From Paragonimus westermani (taxonomy: Eukaryota; Platyhelminthes; Trematoda; Plagiorchiida; Troglotrematidae), in contig QNGE01000858.1 of assembly GCA_008508345.1 (NCBI GenBank), forward strand, positions 31,256 to 95,255: a stretch of 64,000 nt of DNA, read 5' to 3'. Every line of letters starts with the position of its first letter. Position 1 is the first letter of the stretch. Below are positions 46,949 through 58,399 of this stretch, piece by piece. Made by a program: the position numbers and the translations under genes. The notes below the pieces were generated by a model that saw only the letters and a list, made by a program, of their open reading frames with translations, did no database searches and had not been told where the DNA came from.

Positions 46949-46989
46949 CAGGCCGGCGTGTTCTAGCGACGACAGCCACAGGCCAGTCA

Positions 46990-48560
46990 AACAGCAGTCG
47001 CCTTTTCTTTCTGAAAGATTTAACCTCCAAAATGCAATTCTTAATAGACACAGGGGCAGAGGTCAGTGTCATCCCGCATTCAGTAATGGATGCGCGTTCA
47101 GAATCCGGCACTACTCTCCGAGCTGCAAACGGTACGCCCATTAAAACCTTCGGTCGTCGACTGATGAATTTAAACTTTGGCCTTAGACGCGATTTTCCCT
47201 GGGTTTTTCTCGTGGCCGATATTCCTTTCCCTATCGTTGGTATCGACTTCCTCCGACATTTCGATTTACTGGTCGACGCACGTCGATCACGTCTGATCGA
47301 TACCTCGACAAAGCTAAACGTTCAGGGTAAGCCATCACACGCGGCTGTGATCAGTCCTATGCTAGCCAATCCTCTAGTTTGCGAGCCTTACGGGAAACTT
47401 TTATCCGAATTCCCTCAACTGATCCGCCCCGCTAACGAACTGCCGGCCGTGACAACCGACGTTGCGCATCACATTGTCACACGAGGGCCGCCAGTTTGAT
47501 GTCGTCCACGCCGTTTAGCTCCTGAAAAGCTCAAAATTGCCCGAGCCGAATTCGAGCATATGCTCCAACTCGGCATTATCCGTCCCTCCAATAGTGAGTG
47601 GGCTTCGCCATTGCACATGGTGCCTAAAAAGACTGACAACGACTGGCGCCCGTGCGGCGACTATCGAGCGTTGAACAACGTAACCACTCCCGATAGGTAT
47701 CCAATTCCCCACATTCATGACTTGACGGCAAACCTGTCAGGGAAACAAATATTCACAAAATCGACCTAGTGCGCGCTTACTATCAGATTCCGGTAGCCCC
47801 AGAAGACGTCTCAAAGACAGCAGTCATAACACCGTTCGGGCTTCTCGAATTCTTACGCATGCCGTTTGGTCTGGGCAAAGCCGCTCAGACTCTCCAACGT
47901 TTTATTCATGACGTGTGTTGCGGACTGGACGGTGTTTATCCGTATATAGATGATATCTTGATAGCCAGCTCATCGCAGGAGGAACATTGCGTACACTTGC
48001 GTTTATTATTCACCCGGCTGTCGCATCACGGCGTTACCATACACCTAGCTAAATGCTCTTCCGGAGCGTCCCGCGTAGCCTTTCTGGGTCATCGTATATC
48101 CGCGAGCAGGATAGAACCTCTCCCCGACAAAGTACAGGCAATAATGGACTACCTGGAGCCCACATCGTTCAAGCAACTTCGCCGTTTCGATGGTTTAGTG
48201 AATTTTTGCCGTCGTTTCATCCCTAACTGTGCCTGTCCAATGCAACCGCTCACCGACCTACCCAGAGGTGAGACACGTTCATTCTTATTCCCAACGGCCG
48301 CAAAAATGGCTTTCATTAATTTAAAAAGGGCTATCGCCAATATAGCATCGCTGTCGCATCACCATCCATCTGCTCCCTTGGCACTAAGCGTGGATGCATC
48401 AGACGTGGGTCGGTACATTACCTAGATTACCTAGATTCGCTTTCAGTGGCGACTCCGCCTGCCTCGACGGGGCCAAGCCCCCAGAGCAGCCGCGGGCGAG
48501 ATTTGCGGAGGCCAGTGCGATTCGCAGATCACGTAGACGTCCGCCGTATCTAATTTTTGT
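46990..48560 (+). pseudogene. C1 pol: protease and RT, distal half deleted
   Basis: Protease is complete ([15 protein letters not shown]). The frame stops at a TGA (47497-47499, GPPV-stop) and resumes as [21 protein letters not shown] continues with [20 protein letters not shown] and DRYPIPHI. A one-base deletion near 47760, within [12 protein letters not shown], shifts the frame; 47769-48425 goes on with [13 protein letters not shown] and an intact catalytic box YIDDILIAS. The thumb follows. RNase H has only LSVDASDVG before a break near 48412, marked by a small ACCTAGATT direct repeat. The next recognisable pol sequence is the extreme tail RRPVRFADHVDV (about 48505-48545), equivalent to the end of B1 pol. 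RNase H and integrase are therefore missing. Confidence 0.92.
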
Positions 48561-48569
48561 TGTCACACT

Positions 48570-49065
48570 CCCTTACCAAGTTGATTGTAGATGGTCGGAC
48601 CTACAACAGACTGTCGACGAGACGTTTTCTCCTGAAAAGCAAAAGAAAGCCTTATTTTGTCGGACGCCATGGAATCAGAAAACCCGGTGAGGCTATCGCT
48701 TTCAGTTTATGAGCACGGTACATTCTAGATACCTGAAATGGGGCACTGAGGGCGTGCATTGCGAGAAGACGCCAGAAAGCTCGACTTCCGGTGAAGATCG
48801 CCTGTGATTGACGTGAACAAGGCTTCGGCCCTAGTAGGCCGACCACAACGTGTCTGTTCCTAATTCCCCTTCTGCCCAAAACCATTAACCACCGTGCCCC
48901 CCAACCATTTTCGATTGTTTCCCCCACCTTTCCACCGGACGTGGACGCGAGCTGTGTGGCAGGAGTAAATTGGAACATTCATGCTCGAGTCAACGGTTCC
49001 GGTTAACTGGAAAACTCCTACATTATCGGAATCAACACTCTGGTTGTCTTATAGCGGGGGAGCTC
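48570..49065 (+). other. C1 3' untranslated region
   Basis: About 500 bp lie between the pol tail and the 3' LTR, ending in the purine tract. The 108-codon frame on the opposite strand (48652-48978) has no known motif. B1 and A1 have much less sequence here. Confidence 0.6.
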
Positions 49066-49366
49066 TGTAGCGACCCTGTTTGTTTATGGCTAACTGTGTT
49101 GAAGTTACAGTTAGCATTTGTACTCTCTCCCTTCCACCACATTTTGTATGCGTTCAAACTTTTGTTTGAACGAGTATGGTTACCGGCAGACCACCCACGC
49201 ACTCGAACGTTTCTGCTCCGGTGCCTGCTCGCATGACGTTTTGCTGTGTTGACGTTTCATCTCGCTCTTCGGTCGCTCTCGTCGATTTCATGTGTCGACA
49301 ATATATTTCTCGTCTACTCGTTGCGTTGTTCGTAACTGATCGGCCATAGCCCGTCTGAACTCTACA
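49066..49366 (+). repeat. 3' LTR of C1
   Basis: This is the partner of 45629-45929, with the same ends and both inverted repeats. Confidence 0.94.
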
Positions 49367-49529
49367 CACGTATTCGAAACTACAGTTCAAGTGGCGGGTG
49401 ATTTGGTTGTACCGTGCAGATTGTGTGTTGTCTCTTTCTTCTCACCCATTCCTCAAGGACTACCTCGTCCCATTGGAGATCGATCACGCTTGTTTACAAT
49501 GCACGAGGTTGAAGAAAGCCCAGTTTATC

Positions 49530-49937
49530 TGCAGCGTTTTGTACATTATTTTGTACTTCGTACGTTTTATTGTTCGTCTTTTGTCTTTATCCAACTCACG
49601 CGTGCACCCCACGTTAACTCCAAGCTAATCGATTGATTGGTTGATAAATGATACACAACTCACTTCAATGGTCGTGGGCCCTGCGTCTCCTCTGTGGTCC
49701 GTGTCTATCGACTGCGGATTTCTGGAGAGTTGAGGGCCAACGGAACCAACGGTTTATTTAAGGGGAAATCTCTTAGGAGCAACCCTACGGATCGTATCCA
49801 TTGGATACATTGTTCAGCGTAGTGGAATTTCTGAACCAACGCATCTTCACGATGTATTGTGTCATTTTCTTTTGTTCTCGTCACCTTCTGACTCCGTGGC
49901 TAAGCTCCAGAATTTTGATGGTGTTTCGATGATGGCA
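49530..49937 (+). repeat. Diverged B-family LTR relic
   Basis: It follows the B1 LTR along its length: TGCAGCGTTTTGTACA at the start, TTATTGTTCG, CTAATCGATTGATTG, CAACGGAACCA, GGATCGTATCC and GTGGAATTTCTGAAC. It is clearly older than the B1 pair. No interior or partner LTR is present, so it is probably a solo LTR. Both ends are approximate. Confidence 0.82.
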
Positions 49938-49989
49938 GAACTCATGGATCAGTCAGCACCTCTCCCACGAGGAGTGGCTCATGTTCTTC

Positions 49990-51900
49990 CGCACGGTGGA
50001 GACCAGCATTATGCAAGGCACCCATGAGAAGAAGTGAAGATTAGAGGGAAATCGGGGAAACTGAATACCTTTGTAAACTGCTGGAAGATAGAGCTGGCAA
50101 TATTTATTGTCTGACAAAGTAGCGGATCTTGTGTGCATGTCGAAAGCACCCGCACTGTTTTCCTCGCATTCACAATCAAAAGGAGCCTGCAGACAGGGAG
50201 CATGACCAACATTGATGTAAGACTGAACTAGCTATCAGCGAAATAGAAAATGTTAGCCTCCTTTGTGATTTTCTGTCAGTGGTTTACAGAAGGAATGATG
50301 TAAGTAAGATCGTACCGGAGTTGGCAGTGCCCAATACTCGCAATAAAACGGAAAGCATAATTCTCAGCGAGAAAGAGGTTGACAAGGGTCCAGGTCCGCT
50401 AATGCCTTCAAACCCTGCAGGGGGCGATGGTTTTCATTCGGACACAGTAATGTCACCAGTGAGAAATCTGCAAAACCCCTTCGGCAGCTCACCATAACTC
50501 CCTTGAGAGAGGGAGAATTCCAGATGCGTGTCGCACGACTGTCGTAGTTAATCTTCATTAGAAAACTTCGCAGGGCACACACAGCAACTACATGCCAGTG
50601 GGCCGACCAGCATGGCGGAAAAGTTTGAAACAGGCTAACCATGGACAAGGCCTCATCGTATCTGGTTGAAAACACAAAACCACATGGTTTTCAGAAAAGA
50701 AAACGGTGTCTAAACAATCTTTTGTACTTCCCGAATGATGCCACCAGAAGCTTGAACGAAAGCAGAAAGTTGCGGTTTACTCCTCGGACTTCGGCAAATT
50801 TTTCCACTCAGTAAATAGCCGCTATCGCAGCCAAAACTTAACGCAACTTGGCTCCGTCAACTGAGTGATTGACTGAGTGGAGGATTTTTGTGTAATAGGA
50901 CTTCCGAACAAAGACCAAAAGCAGTGTTCCAGGCCGACATATCCCACATTGATGTTTTTCAGGGATATGTTAGGACTCTCCCCTTGTCCCTAGTGCTCAG
51001 AAATGATGTTTTATCTTGGGCTAGCAACCTGTGCTTTGTATATGCGTATAATGTTGAGATAGAGAGGGCAACAAACTCATCAGCCTTGACAAAAATTTCA
51101 AATCAGAAGCAGAGTGATTTCTTCAGTGGGACCTTCGGTTGAATGCCGCAAAACGCCGAGTCGTCGTCACTGATGGCTGTGAACCTTTAAAAGTACCAGA
51201 TCTGTGTGGTCCATTCACCATCAGGTGTGTTGAAGAGGTTCAAGACCTGGCAATGTCAATCGAAAATGTCTTCAGGCTTCCAGCTCATTGCGCAGCGGTT
51301 ACACACAAGGCTCCAAATAAGCTGTTTGGATTAAAGGGAGGTTCTGTCAAACAGAGGATATTTCTGTCGCTGCAAAAATCCATAGATCGACAGCGTCTGG
51401 ATTAATGCGTGCAAGCATGGGAGGCCAGTCCAAACGGATACGTCTAGTGCGCTGACAGAGTAAAACAGTGCATTTCAAATGATAGTAAGATATACTGACG
51501 GACCCTATTTCGGTCGACTGGAGGAGCTCGGAATTTAATTCATAAGAAGGTGAAGGATTAGATGCGATCTTTCTGGAACCTTCAGAATTCCAAAAGACGT
51601 GAGCGACATAAAGAACAGATTTGTTTGAAGAGAAGTTACAGCCTCTGTTGAAAGGAACTCAGGCCTTCTCTAGACTTATGCGCAAACCTCTTCAGTCGCC
51701 TGGTAGTAAAGTCGCAGATAAAGCTTCACTGTGAAGTGGTTCACAGTGATACCGCGATCCCCATAGAAGTGCGTCTGAATAGCATGTGGCTGGATAGATT
51801 TCCGGAACCCCGTCGGCATAACGGACGGGACCTCGGTGAGTAGTGTTATTGTAAAACATTGCGGCAGCTTAAGGACTCTTCCTTTATATTTGCATTTTCA
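49990..51900 (+). pseudogene. CR1-like LINE ORF2 relic
   Basis: Blocks in order: the linker with SEKEVDKGPGPLMPSNPAGG and DGFHSDTV (50370-50450), a pre-RT segment with NPFGSSP, then a decayed NYRPVSL-type block (50585-50620). Decayed fingers and palm follow to 50880. The frame 50888-51142 ends NQKQSDFFSGTF, then WDLRLNAAKRRVVVTDG (51130-51180), EVQDLAMSIENVF, HKAPNKLFGLKGGS and the C-terminal SLQKSIDRQRLD-stop-CVQAWEA. These last are the ILG-x-I...YCVQAWSP-type blocks of CR1 elements. Frames change at least five times. This copy is on the plus strand and more decayed than 36.7-39.0 kb. Confidence 0.75.
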
Positions 51901-51949
51901 CCGATTATGTTAGTAACCCTTATCACAGATCCTAGGCAGTTTTCAAGAT

Positions 51950-54900
51950 ATTTCAGACCGACAGCTATCGTTCAGTTCAAATCCTCTACGATACGGTGAC
52001 CACTTGAGCATACTTAGGTTGCTATTTTTAACACAGAACAGACGCAAATGGCCAAACCTGCTGATGTGACTGAGCGTATGGAACAGAAGAGCATGAGTCA
52101 TCCGGTACTTGAGTAAAGGTTCGGTTGACTGCATCATTCCACTACTTAACGAGCCCCGATGCACCTTCCCAACTCATAACCTTCCAATCAGTACACCTCT
52201 TGTGTTTCTACCCACTCTTTTTCCTTCCGGTCTCACGTAACTGCAACACTTTTACGTTTGTGATATATGCTCGATACCAATTAGAAACCTCCAATAGGAG
52301 TTCAGAGAGTTGTAGCGTCGGGCATCGTTACCTTCAGACCAGCTGCAGTGGTACTACGAATGGCAACTGGAGTAACGTGCGTTTTGTCTACATATCGCTC
52401 TCCATACAGTGGATGTTGGATAAAGCGGTTTTGCTTCCATCAGCTACATTCCACCCCGCCCCTGGGCCTTTAACTGCCTAGCCATGTGACAGTGAATCCA
52501 AACCAACGATACCCGACGAGGAAATATATGCCAGTCACGTTTCGAAAAGATAAAGTCCCAATTTATTTTCTATTGCGTTAACAAAATTAGAGCTGCAGGG
52601 TTCAATTGGGCATGACTGGTCGATGCTGGTTTGTAAACCGAATAAAATCCGTCCGGTGAAGGTACGGTTATGCTAACACGAGTCGCCCGTAACTCACTCC
52701 CCTTTTGCTACACTTGATGTTGCAGGATTACTTGCAGCTCAGGGGATGACTCCCCCAATCGGTAGAAAAGGTCTGTGCTAATGCGGAAAAGTGCTGACCA
52801 TAAACGTTCGTGGTTGCACACTTGAGGTGATGAGACATTTCTGTTCTCAGGGTAGATGGAGTCGAGGTTGTGAGTGGAAGTTTACTTGACACCCTTTAAA
52901 ATCTGTGTATATCTACCTCTCTGCTCTGTCATCCTTGGCCAGAGTCCGGTGTACTAATGGTCCGAAAAGAACGCACACCATCTTGTGTTCAGGCAACCAC
53001 TAGGGGTTTGTGCGAATATTGTCCGTCATCTTTAATTGCCCGGAGTGATAACAATGGAATTCCAGACGGGGTCTGCGATCGATAAAGGGAGTACACAGAA
53101 CCAGTAAACCCCTGGTTCAGGTAGGACAGTCGCACCTTCGAGTGTCTTCATCTGGCACTCAAGTGAATATATTCTTAACACCCAACCACCAACGACTACT
53201 TAGTCATGTGTAACATAAATATGGAGATTTTGTTTCGTTACGGTGAGGTCTAAACCAGAGTACGCAAATGCACAGGTCGATAGCGCATCACGCACCGAGT
53301 CAAACTCCACCGTTTTGTGAGCTTTGGGGATTGTGATGCACCGAACCCTTTTGTTCCCAACACTCTCGCCCGAAGTCGGAGGGTTGGAATTTGAATTGAC
53401 ATACGCCCTTTCCAACTTTACCGTAGGTACTGGTTTCTGGGTGGAAAGTGTGGCAGCTGAGAATACAACCGCAGTTCTCAATGGAAGGTTAAGCATGATC
53501 ATGATCTGAGCTCTGGATTTTGTCCACTGACTACGCCTCTTACTCGCTAGAAAGCAGCGATCGACAAAAAATGTATTCTGGGTTGACACAAACAGACATT
53601 AGTGTGGATGTTTTTCAATCATTGTCTCGGGGCTAAGGTTTTAGGGTGCGGCCATCAGAGGGCCAGATAATCTTTCATTTCCACTTGTAGCGCAGTCTGA
53701 TGGCGGCTCCAAGTATGGTGTCACCATTGGAGAAAGAAGACAATGAGGTTGAATCAACTAATCGATTGTTAGTGTTGCGGAGACTGGGCTGCATGGGACA
53801 GCTCAGGTTCTTGATAGGTCTATGTCACATCCTTGTCGCAGCTTGCTGTGCCTGTACAAATAAAAGAGCCAAAATATTCTTGGTAATTACATCGGGGGAT
53901 GATATATCCGTTTAAAGATCAAAATTCCAATTTCATTCCAGGCGGTGTCCGTCGATATTTGTCTGCCGCATTCCTCATGGAATAAACAAAGGGAGACAGG
54001 GGTAGAAGACTATGCACTTGTTCACATTTAGTGATGCGCACATGGACAACTCAGCGTCAAACCCGCAGCTCCTGCAAGATGTCAGCTACCAGCCGCCTGC
54101 CTTGAGCTTTGTCACGTTCACCGCACTGAGTACTGTTATGTGGATAATTTTTACCCGGGACGGTCACAAACGTTTACTGTCTCAATAAATATCTGCCTAA
54201 TTTCATCATTAGTGAATTCAGCGCGTGCCACTCTCGACGAGAATCGAACGAAATTAATACGCTGAGAAGTACGGAAGACGATAGTTCGTAAATTGTACGT
54301 TATTCAGAACAGCTACAGATTATCCAGCGACTTGAACCGTTTATCGTATGTGCATTTAAATGCAGAGAAGTGAGGAAGTTGAACTGTGAAGGAACGGTTA
54401 TGCTGTAGAATTTGGGCTAAAATCTGATCATTCTCGCACATAATTTAAGTGCGTCATCCTGCAGCAGACTGATCCCGAGCCTTGGGAGTTCCCGCAACAT
54501 GGCAGTCAACCCAGCGTGACAATCTTATCCAGAACGCACATTTTTCCAAGTTTCGGGCTGCTGTGCGGCATTCACAAAAGTCTCCAGCACCCACATCCAT
54601 TTTTACAGATTAGACGAGTCTCACGTGTAAGATATATCCATAGATTCACTACTTTGCTGTGATAGCCTTATTCAAAGGTGCCCAGTTATACCATATTCCT
54701 GGTACGAACACTTCCACCTGTAGCTTTTAGAAATATGCATCAAATGCACTCCCTGTCGTTGGTCGGACTCAGTGGCATTAACTCATCCTTCTAGTGTCTT
54801 CACCCACGAAGCGAACGACGCATTTGTTCTTCGCAAACTACAGAGGTCCTTCTATCGTTCACTCCTATCGTGATGCATGCGCCACCTTCTTAGTTCACAT

Positions 54901-55050
54901 TTTTGTTCGTTCCACGAAAATAACTGGAGGGCAAATGGGATGGTCTGGAGGCTTCCCATACTATATGATGAGACGCAAGCTGGAACTCTGACAACCAACT
55001 CGATGGACACAGACAAAAATCTTGGACGTATTGTGTAAATACGACAGTTT
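51950..55050. other. No recognisable gene
   Basis: The longest frame is 129 codons on the minus strand (53200-53589), reading NPPTSGESVGNKRVRCITIP; I recognise no family and see no splice pattern. The remaining frames are short. Confidence 0.4.
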
Positions 55051-55063
55051 TCCCAAACTACGT

Positions 55064-55107
55064 GTCACCAGAGAGCAATAATCTCATTGCGCTCCCTCTC
55101 TGGTGAC
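55064..55107. repeat. Inverted repeat, 12-bp arms
   Basis: GTCACCAGAGAG at 55064-55075 is exactly complementary to CTCTCTGGTGAC at 55096-55107. Within the 20-bp spacer GCAAT (55075-55079) can pair with ATTGC (55086-55090). A stable hairpin is possible. Confidence 0.85.
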
Positions 55108-55714
55108 TTGCCCGACGGTTTTTTTCGGCTTCCGAGTAGTCGTTAGAGTAGTCAACGCGTGCTGATTAGAGGCAATACACAGTGCCACAGCAGAGTAAGA
55201 ATCCTGCTTTGCTACGGCGGAACTCGCAACAGGTAAGTCTATTAGGCAACCTTTCCGTGTATGTTGCTGAGGATCCCCTATTTAGTTTTCTCGTATATAG
55301 AGAAATCGGGCCAGAAATAAGCTATCCCTGAATTCACGTAAATGCACTGTTCACTTTTGTGCGATCCCTTTCTGGTTTGTTCAGAATGTTAGGTTAATCA
55401 GGAACTCTTCTGAGACATAGCGAGAGATCACTATCACGCATAACTCCGGGTCAATTAAATGACACTGTTCTTACTCATATCGGCTGGCCAACTCAGTGTT
55501 AGTCTGTGTAAAAAGTTAAATTTGCTGACTGCGTTTGGTACCTCGTGGATATCGTGTGATCGATAGAGAGATGATTGTTGGGTTTTATCAATTCACTTGT
55601 CCTTTCTTGGTGAATGTTCGCCATATACACAAAATCTTCTCGGCAGTAATTACGGACATTGTACGCAGACTGAGCCGGCCAGTCTAATTACGTGCACTAC
55701 AACTCGGTATTCTG

Positions 55715-56119
55715 ATGAATGTTAGGTTAAGTTTATCACTATTGGTTGTCACCGTTTGCCTAGCTAACCTTGTGCTCGCACAGGCTATCCGCCCCTACTT
55801 CTTACTGCTCATCCGCTGCTCATATGCATCTTTGTTTCACTTGCCCTTCATCCTTCACACATCACATGGTACTTCGCACTTGGTCGTGCTCATGTGAATA
55901 CTTGGTCTCCGTTTTTATAAATATGGCGTGTGCATATCAGTGTTTGTTGTAGCTTTCACTCCTTCAGGTTCCGATATTTTTTCAATCAAGCACCTCAGCA
56001 AATGCAAACGCGCTTTTACCACCGTCATTTCTGAAGTGAAATCTGTCGTTCGGCAGCATGAGTACAAAATAAACGTTCGCTTTAACACAGACGATATTAT
56101 TCGGGATCCAGTCTATTGA
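55715..56119 (+). CDS. Candidate secreted protein, two exons, unidentified
   Basis: The ATG at 55715 opens a frame that begins MNVRLSLSLLVVTVCLANLV followed by LAQA: a basic start, a long hydrophobic core and an A-x-A cleavage site, so a convincing signal peptide. The open frame then runs 60 codons. At 55955-56119, after a pyrimidine-rich acceptor ending CACTCCTTCAG, a second open stretch reads SDIFSIKHLSKCKRAF, EVKSVVRQHEYKINV and ends FNTDDIIRDPVY-TGA. I cannot fix the donor that would join the two. Flukes have many small secreted proteins, including micro-exon gene products, but nothing here proves that class. The two parts may be unrelated. Confidence 0.3.
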
Positions 56120-56489
56120 CAAAATTTGCGAGTGAACTACACGTGGCTCGAAGTAACCCATAGCGTCCGGGATTGACAGCGCGATCAAGCTTATCCGCCA
56201 GTTGGCTGAAGTCCATCGCCTTGCAATTTGCAGTGGGCAAGGGAATTGAGATAAATGAAAATGACAGGTTGATGCCTTCTGTTGTTCTTCACCTGGCTTG
56301 TACCCCCACAACAAACTATTTTTGCTTCGCCTCGCCTTCTGTGCCACTGCGAAGGTCATATAACTTCCCGATTTCCGTCTATTAAACCTTCATCTCCAGG
56401 TCACCTTATTGGTGGTGATTCCGGGATGCCCTCTTCAGTCCACTTTTGCCCATGCCATCGTATTCTCTGGTGCTGTTCGGTGTTTACAG

Positions 56490-56647
56490 AGCGGCAATCA
56501 AGCAAGATGGAGTTCCTTTTGTTTCATATGCTTGTGACATGCTTGAGGCACACAGGGCTAAGCCGGAATTAGGCCCAATGTTAAATGTGGAGAGTGGACG
56601 TATGTCTGAGCTCCTTAGTCTTGTCCAACCGACAATTTACAATTTAA
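56490..56647 (+). CDS. Candidate internal exon, unidentified
   Basis: The acceptor follows CTGTTCGGTGTTTACAG and the donor is GTAAGC, both good. The 158-nt exon reads AAIKQDGVPFVSYACDMLEA, then KPELGPMLNVESGRMSELL and VQPTIYNL. It has the composition of real protein, but I know no family with it. It is on the same strand as the other candidate exons of 55.7-58.5 kb and could be part of the same gene. Confidence 0.35.
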
Positions 56648-56999
56648 GTAAGCATCATTCGGCAGTAAGTGATAGCTTCACAAAGAAAAAATCCGTCTAC
56701 GCTGAGACCAATTAAAGTTTGAGGGCGAAAGTGGAATTTTACTCAAGGCCTCGAGAGAAGTTTGTTTTGTGAAACTTGAGGACCATCCGGGAGAAAAAAG
56801 TACTTTCTTCTCAGCTAGCCAGTCAAACAGTCCTCATGTTCGAGGGTTCTAAGTGTGTTCTACACATAAGTGCATTGACGGTTGGGTCGTTTCCCTTCAG
56901 ATCACTTTGATGTCTCTGCTCTTGTCCGTTGCTCAGACACCTAGGTAGGTGTAAAGTGGTCTCGCTTTGACTTCTTATTTGAGCGATATCGCAGAGGGT

Positions 57000-57640
57000 A
57001 TTCCTTGCCCATGGTAATTTCGTTCTCTTCTTCAAAAACCTTCGCCCTCCGAAAACAGCGTTTATTGGAAATTTGTGCGTTTCACACGAGGCCACACTAT
57101 TTTGCCACCGGTCTTCATCCTGAACGCAAGGATCATTGCTTGTTTCCTGAAACCTCTCGAAAACGATATGGAGTGCACCTACGTTTGTTTGCAGAGCATT
57201 GTTTTGTTACCAAAGCAGGCACCACCGCGAGCATTGACAGTAATGCGGGCCATTTCAGTTTACACACTAGACTTCTGTGTGAGTTCCAGATCGGACGCGA
57301 AGAAGAAAGAGACCCAATGCTTCAGTGTTTTATGGGTTGTGGAAGTAACTTCGGAAGGTCGGCCAATAGCTCTATATTTCTACTTGCAATCTCGAAGGCT
57401 ATCATGGAGCATCCGAACGATGATGCGTACTTATGTGCCAGCAAGCTCCACACGAATGTTTAACCAAACATCCATTGCTATATGCGGTGACCCAACCTGA
57501 GTATCACTTCATTAAGGTGCACAAAGAGTTGTGTACAGCAGATTGCGCAATTCTCGAACATGGTCTGATGAGTCCGGGTGCTCGACTAACGTTGTTTGAT
57601 GTGTTACCTTCACGATTTGTTTGTATCGGACGAGGCTAGT
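57000..57640 (+). CDS. Region with long overlapping open frames, unidentified
   Basis: Two plus-strand frames of 152 and 141 codons (57005-57463 and 57075-57500) overlap, followed by a third (57433-57639) reading PLLYAVTQPEYHFIKVHKEL and SPGARLTLFDVLPSRFVCIG before a TAG. The last has the most protein-like composition. At most one frame per position can be coding. No start, splice sites or family can be assigned. Confidence 0.25.
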
Positions 57641-57772
57641 TGTCTAGTCATTCGCGGCTTTGCATGTCTACTTTGTTCAGGCGCCGTGGTCGGCCACTGG
57701 TCTGAAGATAGCCGAAAATTAGGTATCTTGCTTCTCTCCATCTAAATTGTACACACACTGTTCTTAGTTTAG

Positions 57773-58320
57773 TTGACAGTGGTTTTCTGATTTGCTGTCG
57801 CCGGGATCGCCAGCAGAAACTAAAAAGGAAAGTGTTTTGCGAGGGATGTTCAATGATATCACAAGAAAACCGTATTTTTTGAGGGATATCAAGGTATGAT
57901 ACTGCGATATGTCACTTACCAATGAAGTCATTGGACCTTTTGTCAACATACCGCTTAGGCACCAAAAAACCATACATATATATGGCAAGCTTCCACAGGG
58001 CACTTTTTATTCTTACAGCTGGAATCCATGCATGTGAAGCTTCCATTTATGGATGATATTCTGGAAGGAAAATTTAGCCGTTGTGTAAACCGGCCACTCA
58101 GAATCATTTTCCAATGAAACCCCAGGAAACTGTCATATGACAATGTCAAGGGTACGAATGATCCTGAAAATCAAACTACCGTTCGAAGGTTAGGCGAGTT
58201 GGATGTCAGATTCCAGCGTATCAAACAGTTTGTGCGTGATTACTTACCATCTGTCATACCAAATGATTGTTGTTCGTGGCACGTGCGAGGTGTGACGGTC
58301 AAAACAAGTCAGTAGGCAGC
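57773..58320 (+). pseudogene. Two-exon gene fragment with in-frame TGA, unidentified
   Basis: Exon one ends at 57893 and reads SDLLSPGSPAETKKESVLR then MFNDITRKPYFLRDIK; the donor is GTATGA. A 125-nt intron (57894-58018) ends in TTTTTATTCTTACAG. Exon two begins at 58019 in matching phase with LESMHVKLPFMDDILEGKF and RPLRIIFQ, then a TGA (58115-58117). The same frame then continues with KLSYDNVKGTNDPENQTTVR and LGELDVRFQRIKQFVRDYLP. Text this protein-like on both sides of the stop in one frame suggests a recent nonsense change. A sequencing error is also possible. The frame continues to about 58310, and more pieces (for example 58440-58512 and 58592-58720) follow in other frames. I do not recognise the protein. 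Confidence 0.4.
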
Positions 58321-58399
58321 ATCGGCTTTCGCCGAGGCTGGTACTCCAAAGTCGACAGTGAACGTTCTAAAACAAACACTCAAGACTTCGAAATTAAGC

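Larger units (their letters stand above)
45629..49366 (+). mobile_element. LTR retrotransposon C1 (CsRn1-like Ty3/gypsy)
   Basis: The element is 3738 bp. LTRs are 45629-45929 and 49066-49366, both 301 bp, TGTAGCG...CTCTACA, with five differences (about 98% identity). CACG at 45625-45628 and 49367-49370 is the 4-bp target-site duplication. The primer site TTGGTGAGCCCG follows the 5' LTR. GGGGGAGCTC precedes the 3' LTR. Gag is intact; pol has one stop and one frameshift and then a large deletion that removes RNase H and nearly all integrase. As with A1, the loss is in the distal half of pol while both LTRs, primer site, purine tract and gag are kept. Confidence 0.95.

Noticed and set aside
53200..53589. 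129-codon minus-strand frame as a gene
   Set aside because: No known domain, no start context, no splice partners, and an antisense frame is open as well; length alone is not enough.
14344..58117. UGA read as tryptophan, as in the flatworm mitochondrial code
   Set aside because: MAGOH and RABL2 use standard tryptophan codons and read cleanly in the standard code, and the window has introns and retrotransposons, so it is nuclear. The TGA codons occur in elements that are otherwise broken.
58115..58117. Selenocysteine codon
   Set aside because: No selenoprotein family recognised, no cysteine-like context and no visible insertion element; a nonsense mutation or sequence error is simpler.
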